Below, piece by piece: positions 59,554 to 64,000 of a stretch of DNA of 64,000 bases. Source of the stretch: QYOJ01 sp043806735 (GTDB taxonomy: Bacteria; Bacteroidota; Bacteroidia; Bacteroidales; FEN-979); contig JAZDGR010000023.1 of NCBI GenBank assembly GCA_043806735.1, positions 1 through 64,000 on the forward strand, read 5' to 3'. Within the stretch, counting starts at the first letter, position 1, and each line of letters starts with the position of its first letter. The translations under genes and the position numbers were made by a program. Under the pieces are notes generated by a model. It ran no database searches. It was given only the letters and a program-made list of their open reading frames with translations, and was not told where the DNA came from.

Positions 59554-61290
59554 ATGAAAAATCAAACGCCCCTGGCGGTGATCTTTTTGGTATTTTTCGG
59601 ATCATCCGTCTTTTGCCAAACAGCTTCGCTCCCTACTGTAACAGCTAATCCGGGAGAAAACGTAACGCTGCCCATTACCGTTACGAACTTTATAAATATT
59701 GGCGCGATTACTCTGTATATCCAGTTTGATCCAGCCGTCCTGACGTTTATCACGTTGACAGGACAGCCTTCAGGGACTCTGGCGGGCATTATTGGGGGCA
59801 ACATCCTGAGCATAGCTTGGTCGGACCTCACGCCTCTGACGATCAGCAGCGGAACCCTGATGAACCTGGTATTTACATACAACGGCCCGGGAACCAGCCC
59901 ATTGACGTTTCTTCCGGGTTGTGAGGTCGCTCAGATGGTGGGAATTATTCCGATCCCGATAGTAGTAGCGTACACCAATGGACTGGTCTCACCCAATCTG
60001 TCAAATCCTACCAAAGCCACCCTGCTTGCACCCTGTGCAATCACCGGCACAGCGGTTTCCGTTCCCATAAAATACGAAGGGTTTGGCAGTAATGTGGGAT
60101 CGATAACCCAGAAGATCCAGTATGATCCTGCAAAACTTACTTATACCAGTGTTACGATGACAGGCAACCTGGCAGGCGGAAGCGCTAACGCCAGTGGGGG
60201 TATCATCACCATTGCATGGTCTAATCCATCCGGCGCTTCAATCAATTACCCCGGTAACCAGTTTATCCTGAATTTTATCTACACCGGAACCACAGCCACC
60301 AACCTGATCTTTTATCCCGGGTGCCTCATTACAACCAATGCGACAGTCAACATACCGGTTAGTTATTTCGACGGGACCATAACCCCCTCTCTGGTTCCTT
60401 CCCCTCCTGTAGTGACAGTCGTAGATGGTTGTGGAAGTTCCGTACTCACAGCCAGCGGAGTTCCAGGCGCTTCCTTTGCCTGGAGTACGGGGGCTACCAC
60501 CGCCTCCATCACAGTTTACACACCCGGGGCTTACACCGTTACTCAATCCCTGGGCGGTTGTACCAGTCCTTCGGGAACAGGCACGGCTGCACCAATCATT
60601 GTTCCGGCTCCAACCGTGTCAGTCGCGAACAACTTTGGATATTCCATCCTGACGGCCGGTGGATATACCGGGAGCCTTTTATGGAGTACAGGAGCCTCTA
60701 CTGCTTCCATTACCGTAACTACTGCCGGCACCTACACGGTAACACAAACCGTGAGTGGTTGCACGAGTCCGCCAGGCAGTGGTACCGCAGCTCCTATCAC
60801 GGGCTATAACGTTTCGGGACAGGTAAAGTATGACAACACGCCAGGAACTCCGCTAAACGGTGTCAATGTTGAGTTAAAGAACCCTGCAACAGGCGCAACG
60901 ATTGCCACTGCAACGACTGCCCCGGGTGGTTCCGGTCAACAAGGATTTTACTCCTTCGACAACCTGGCGCCAGGAAGTTACCGGTTAGCAGCCAATTACA
61001 ACGGCACCTGGGGAGGTAACAATGCCACCGATGCTTTAGACGTTCAGTTGAACCTTGTCGGAATGTGGCCGTTGTATTTTCTAAAAGCTATCGTGGCAGA
61101 TGTGAGTGCAAGTGGAACTATTACTTCGCTGGATGCTCTTTTAATCAAACAACGGGTGGTTGCAATCATCACATCGTATCCTGCAGGTGACTGGAAATTT
61201 ACTGATACGACGTTTACTGTTTCTACGAATGCCAGTATTTTATTGAAAGCTCTCTGTACGGGTGATGTAAATGGGTCCCATATCCCTTAG
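59554..61290 (+). CDS. Secreted protein with two cohesin-like domains and a dockerin-like end
   Basis: 578 residues from ATG 59554 (MKNQTPLAVIFLVFFGSSVFC, a signal peptide). Two cohesin-type modules (about 25-150 and 160-285) share the pattern NPGENVTLPITVTNF / GAITLYIQFDP / LMNLVFTYNGP. Two short tandem modules with FAWSTGATTASITVY and LLWSTGASTASITVT follow (about 290-410), then a CNA_B-like domain (VSGQVKYDNTPGTPLNGVNVEL). The last 80 residues have dockerin-like segments (ADVSASGTITSLDALLIKQR; CTGDVNGSHIP). The protein ends without a T9SS C-terminal domain, just before a GC-rich repeat, so it may have lost its end. A surface or adhesive role is likely. Confidence 0.75.
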   Translation: MKNQTPLAVIFLVFFGSSVFCQTASLPTVTANPGENVTLPITVTNFINIGAITLYIQFDPAVLTFITLTGQPSGTLAGIIGGNILSIAWSDLTPLTISSGTLMNLVFTYNGPGTSPLTFLPGCEVAQMVGIIPIPIVVAYTNGLVSPNLSNPTKATLLAPCAITGTAVSVPIKYEGFGSNVGSITQKIQYDPAKLTYTSVTMTGNLAGGSANASGGIITIAWSNPSGASINYPGNQFILNFIYTGTTATNLIFYPGCLITTNATVNIPVSYFDGTITPSLVPSPPVVTVVDGCGSSVLTASGVPGASFAWSTGATTASITVYTPGAYTVTQSLGGCTSPSGTGTAAPIIVPAPTVSVANNFGYSILTAGGYTGSLLWSTGASTASITVTTAGTYTVTQTVSGCTSPPGSGTAAPITGYNVSGQVKYDNTPGTPLNGVNVELKNPATGATIATATTAPGGSGQQGFYSFDNLAPGSYRLAANYNGTWGGNNATDALDVQLNLVGMWPLYFLKAIVADVSASGTITSLDALLIKQRVVAIITSYPAGDWKFTDTTFTVSTNASILLKALCTGDVNGSHIP

Positions 61291-61327
61291 ACTTTATTGA
61301 TCCAAAGAAACCGTGGATAACAAAAGC

Positions 61328-61362
61328 CCCTCCCTAGCGGGGGCGGGATTGGGGAGGGGTGA
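61328..61362. repeat. GC-rich palindromic repeat beside tRNA-Gly
   Basis: CCCCTCCCTAGCGGGGGCGGGATTGGGGAGGGGTGAG, a diverged member of the palindromic family (compare 693-728). It lies directly against the 3' end of the tRNA gene and after the cohesin-like gene, where the hairpin may serve as a terminator for both. Confidence 0.6.
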
Positions 61363-61434
61363 GCGGAAAACGGGAGTCGAACCCGCGACCCTCAGCTTGG
61401 GAAGCTGATGCTCTACCAACTGAGCTACTTCCGC
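61363..61434 (-). tRNA. tRNA-Gly (anticodon CCC)
   Basis: A 72-nt cloverleaf on the minus strand: acceptor GCGGAAG/TTTCCGC, D-arm GCTCAGTTGGTAGAGC, anticodon arm TCAGC-TTCCCAA-GCTGA (anticodon CCC), and T-arm GCGGGTTCGACTCCCGT. CCA is not encoded. Its promoter box TAATTTTG is at 61452-61445. Confidence 0.95.
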
Positions 61435-61444
61435 GATTCGGCTG

Positions 61445-61452
61445 CAAAATTA
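61445..61452 (-). promoter_or_regulatory. -7 promoter box for tRNA-Gly
   Basis: TAATTTTG on the minus strand, 10 nt upstream of the mature tRNA 5' end. Confidence 0.55.
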
Positions 61453-61474
61453 CACAATTTCATTTCCAGTATTT

Positions 61475-61482
61475 TATCTTTG
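61475..61482 (+). promoter_or_regulatory. -7 promoter box for the membrane methyltransferase
   Basis: TATCTTTG, 16 nt before ATG 61499. Confidence 0.55.
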
Positions 61483-61498
61483 TAATAAAAAACAGCCT

Positions 61499-62062
61499 AT
61501 GCCGCTTCCTAACCTGGTTATCCTCCTGTCGTTTACAGTTCTTGGAGTTGCTATGTTCGTTCTCGGCGCCCGGTACCGGGGCCAGAGAATCAAATTCTGG
61601 GGAAAACCTACTATCGAAAACGTATATTTTGTCACGGGAAAAGTCAGCCTGTTCTCTTCCTGGGGGCTTTTGCTGTTGAAGTCGATCCTCACCCGGTGGA
61701 ACTGGAATCAGGTGCCTGAAGGAGTTGCCTGGTTTGCAGCGCTGCTGAGTTGCCTCGGAACAGGGATCATGATTGTATCCTTTTACGATCTGGGAGCTTC
61801 CGTGCGGGTCGGACTTCCTGAAACGGTTACAAACCTGCAGACAAAAGGCATCTACCGGATCAGCCGGAATCCCATGTACCTGGGAGTATTCCTGGTCTGT
61901 ATCGCTTCCTCCACCTTCTTTCCAAACCCGGTCAACCTTGGTTTGGCGTTGTACGGTATGATCATTCATCATCGCATCATCCTGGGGGAAGAAAAGTTCC
62001 TTGAGGAACGGTTTGGCCCCGAATGGCAGCGATATAAAGAACGGGTGCGCAGATACGTATAA
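61499..62062 (+). CDS. Isoprenylcysteine/phospholipid methyltransferase-like membrane protein
   Basis: 187 residues with four to five hydrophobic segments. The C-terminal half has the PEMT/ICMT-like signature: LQTKGIYRISRNPMYLGVFL, MIIHHRIILGEEKFLEERFG and WQRYKERVRRYV, where RNPxYxG and the E-x-x-x..G..Y..Y pattern bind S-adenosylmethionine. Bacterial members methylate lipids or unknown small molecules; substrate not predictable. Confidence 0.8.
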   Translation: MPLPNLVILLSFTVLGVAMFVLGARYRGQRIKFWGKPTIENVYFVTGKVSLFSSWGLLLLKSILTRWNWNQVPEGVAWFAALLSCLGTGIMIVSFYDLGASVRVGLPETVTNLQTKGIYRISRNPMYLGVFLVCIASSTFFPNPVNLGLALYGMIIHHRIILGEEKFLEERFGPEWQRYKERVRRYV

Positions 62063-62136
62063 TACAAGCGTCAAGTTTCAAGGAATTCAATATTTGTTCG
62101 TATTTTCACATCTTTATATCACAAAAATCGCGTGGG

Positions 62137-62526
62137 ATGGATTTCTCTGATAAAACAATTCTGGTTGTGGATGACGACAAGGATTTTTGCTTCCTGATCC
62201 GTATGATGTTTAAGAAAACTAGGGCAAAACTAGTGTTTGCCTATGACGGGAAGGAGGCTATCCGGATCATCCGGAATTCCTTCCCTTCGGAACCGGTATC
62301 CGTGGTCCTTCTCGACATCCAGATGCCCAGAATTAGCGGGTATACGGTCATTGAAACATTGAAGGAACTACAACCTGATCTCCCGGTTCTTGCACTCACT
62401 GCCTTTGGTATGACAGGAGAACGGGAGAAGTGCCTGAAACTAGGTTTTGACGAATATCTCGCGAAGCCTTTTGAAGAACAGGATCTTTTTACCATTATCC
62501 GTCGATTAACGAACAAGCGTCTATGA
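62137..62526 (+). CDS. Single-domain response regulator
   Basis: 129 residues, a receiver domain only: acidic pocket VVDDDKDF, phosphoacceptor Asp60 in LLDIQMP, the LALTAFG threonine, and the lysine of YLAKPFEE. Its stop overlaps the start of the following sensor kinase (ATGA), so the two are translationally coupled and very likely act in one pathway. Confidence 0.92.
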   Translation: MDFSDKTILVVDDDKDFCFLIRMMFKKTRAKLVFAYDGKEAIRIIRNSFPSEPVSVVLLDIQMPRISGYTVIETLKELQPDLPVLALTAFGMTGEREKCLKLGFDEYLAKPFEEQDLFTIIRRLTNKRL

Positions 62527-64000
62527 AAGAAAAAAAACCTGATTCCGGGATCCTGGAGGAATTAAGGGAAAGCAAGCGAATGCTTGAAACCCTCATTTCG
62601 AATCTTCCCGGTGTCGCTTACCGTTGTAAAAACGATCAGAACTGGACTATGGAGTTCATCAGTGTCGGATGCTTCGACTTAACCGGGTATTCCGCTGATG
62701 ATCTGATTCACAACAAAAAACTTCCGTACAATGACCTGATCGTGAGCGAGGACCGGGAACGAATCTGGCAGGAAGTGGAAGAACGAGTGCATAAGCATCT
62801 TCCGTTTATCCTGGAATACAGGATACGAACAGCCGATCAGAAAATCAAATGGGTCTATGAAAAAGGGAGAGGGGTGTTCTCAAACCAGCAAGAATTGTTG
62901 TTTTTAGAAGGATTTATCACCGATATTACCGAGGAAAAAAGGTCACACCAGGTTGGCAATGTCGTCTTCCAGATCTCAAAGGCAAGTTATACCGTTACCT
63001 CTATAGATGAGTTTCTTCCAATTATACACCGGGAACTCGGGAAGATTCTTGATACCACAAATTTCTTTGTGGCCATGTACGACAAGGCAACCAACTCCAT
63101 CACCCTCCCCTATCACGTGGATTTCAAGGATAAATTTGCCTCCTTCCCTGCAGGAAAAACCATGACCGGACATGTCATCCAGGAAAAAAGGCCAATTCTG
63201 GCAACAGAACAGGACATGCTGAAACTGGTTGAAGATGGAGTGATTGAAATGATTGGGGCTCCTTCGAAAGTGTGGATGGGGGTTCCCCTTATGGTCAATA
63301 ATGAAGTGATCGGGGTACTTGTCGTGCAAAACTATTCAGATCCTAAAAGCTATACGGAAGAAGACCTGGACCTCCTGACATTTGTTTCCAACCAGGTTGC
63401 CGGTCTGATCAGGAGACTGCGGGCTGAAGAGAAGCTGCTTGAAGAGCGCGCCTATCTTGACCAGCTTTACCAAAGTTCGACGGAAGCCATCGTCATGATT
63501 GACAATCATGGTATTGTCAAATCGATCAACAAAGAATTCACGAGATTGTTCGGTTATACCCAGGAGGATCTTAAGGGAAAAATCCTTGATGACACCATCG
63601 TTCCGAAGTACCTGCATGATGAAGGAGTAAGAAGTACCAACCGCGCTCTCACAAACGAACGGGTGGAGATGGAATCGGTCAGACAGCACAAGAACGGGTT
63701 GCTGATTGATGTCTCCATTCTCGTAACACCCATCTTTATCGAAGGACAAATTGTAGGCGCTTATGGCATCTACCGCGACATCACCGAACGAAAACGGATC
63801 GAAAAAAGCCTCGTTCTCGCCAAAGAGAAAGCTGAAGAGTCGGACCGGTTGAAGTCGGCTTTCCTTTCCAATATGTCGCATGAGATCCGGACACCGATGA
63901 ATGCCATCCTGGGATTCTCGAGCCTGCTTTCCGATCCTGATACGACCCCGGAAGAACGGGAAGAGTATATCAACATAATCAAAGAACGCGGCAACGACCT
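62523..64000 (+). CDS. PAS-GAF-PAS sensor histidine kinase, 3'-truncated by window edge
   Basis: The frame starts at ATG 62523, overlapping the response regulator stop, and is open to the end of the window (492 codons). After a short coiled N-terminus come a PAS domain (about 20-140: VAYRCKNDQNW, GFITDITEEKR), a GAF domain (about 150-310: FFVAMYDKATNSI, GVPLMVNNEVIGVLVVQN), a second PAS (about 320-440: AIVMIDNHGIVKSINKEF, GIYRDITERKR) and the start of the HisKA domain with FLSNMSHEIRTPMNAILGF (phosphoacceptor His453). No signal or membrane segment is seen, so it senses a cytoplasmic cue. The HATPase domain and any receiver domain lie beyond the window. Confidence 0.93.
   Translation, partial: MKEKKPDSGILEELRESKRMLETLISNLPGVAYRCKNDQNWTMEFISVGCFDLTGYSADDLIHNKKLPYNDLIVSEDRERIWQEVEERVHKHLPFILEYRIRTADQKIKWVYEKGRGVFSNQQELLFLEGFITDITEEKRSHQVGNVVFQISKASYTVTSIDEFLPIIHRELGKILDTTNFFVAMYDKATNSITLPYHVDFKDKFASFPAGKTMTGHVIQEKRPILATEQDMLKLVEDGVIEMIGAPSKVWMGVPLMVNNEVIGVLVVQNYSDPKSYTEEDLDLLTFVSNQVAGLIRRLRAEEKLLEERAYLDQLYQSSTEAIVMIDNHGIVKSINKEFTRLFGYTQEDLKGKILDDTIVPKYLHDEGVRSTNRALTNERVEMESVRQHKNGLLIDVSILVTPIFIEGQIVGAYGIYRDITERKRIEKSLVLAKEKAEESDRLKSAFLSNMSHEIRTPMNAILGFSSLLSDPDTTPEEREEYINIIKERGND

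Noticed and set aside
61359..61679. A frame starting with SGKRESNPRPSAWEADALPTE-type peptide.
   Set aside because: This peptide is the usual false translation of a tRNA gene; the tRNA-Gly cloverleaf explains it.

Overview
The window looks like chromosomal DNA from an uncultured Bacteroidota, probably a Bacteroidia/Bacteroidales-type lineage. Supporting signs are the many promoter boxes of the TAnnTTTG type, almost no Shine-Dalgarno sequences, a compact 287-residue primary sigma factor, proteins with type IX secretion (T9SS) or gliding-motility C-terminal domains, and Bacteroidota-typical families (DUF5063, DUF5916, a long Lgt variant, an XRE-S24 regulator beside dinB and dnaE). Most of the window is ordinary core genome. 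No rRNA, CRISPR array, prophage or transposase is visible; one tRNA-Gly lies at 61.4 kb.

Layout. 0-4.7 kb: a 5'-truncated O-methyltransferase, an RhlE-like helicase, a B12/radical-SAM protein and a PhzF-family gene broken by an in-frame TAG. 4.7-6.6 kb: an AT-rich two-gene nuclease unit (PmeII-like PD-(D/E)XK protein plus winged-helix-HNH protein) with no methyltransferase, probably acquired. 6.7-12.3 kb: an SOS-mutagenesis set of DnaE-type polymerase, Y-family polymerase and LexA-like XRE-S24 repressor, with a related 42-bp element in two intergenic regions. 12.4-19.3 kb: nucleotide-sugar genes (UGD, UXS, an RmlD-phosphohexomutase fusion) followed by a BamA-like outer-membrane protein. 19.3-31.7 kb: DUF5063, Hpt, TPR lipoprotein, recA, nth, a T9SS cargo protein, clpB, a MORN protein, recR, glmM-like and TPR genes. 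31.7-40.8 kb: aroE, an aldehyde dehydrogenase remnant, rpsO, pnp, the primary sigma factor, rpe, an HD protein, Usp and ligA. 40.8-43.8 kb: an ECF sigma / membrane protein / two GIN-DUF4097-like protein operon. 43.8-53.2 kb: two DMT exporters, hydG, a histidine kinase, carbamate kinase, an MtaB-like enzyme, an Lgt-inositol phosphatase fusion and a macro-domain protein. 53.2-64 kb: DUF5916, sialidase-like T9SS protein, ABC-F, cohesin/dockerin-like surface protein, tRNA-Gly, a membrane methyltransferase, a response regulator and a large sensor kinase cut by the window end.

The most unusual signal is in small repeats rather than in one operon. Two kinds of repeat are scattered between genes and also inside them: (a) GC-rich palindromic units with a CTCC-AAGGAG-type core (four loci, two of them in-frame within coding genes), and (b) degenerate tandem 'word' repeats of about 7-12 bp at about fifteen loci. 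Several words recur at loci far apart and in both orientations. Type (b) tracts often lie across stop or start codons, so they supply the last residues of several proteins; they also occur in linkers of DnaE and the MtaB-like protein and at the junction of the Lgt-IMPase fusion. They appear to be a dispersed element family that reshapes gene ends and can join genes.

Other points worth checking are apparent single-residue defects in otherwise intact enzymes: a TAG in phzF, Gly7 to Glu in UGD, and SAT to AAT in the DEAD-box helicase. They may be real or consensus errors.
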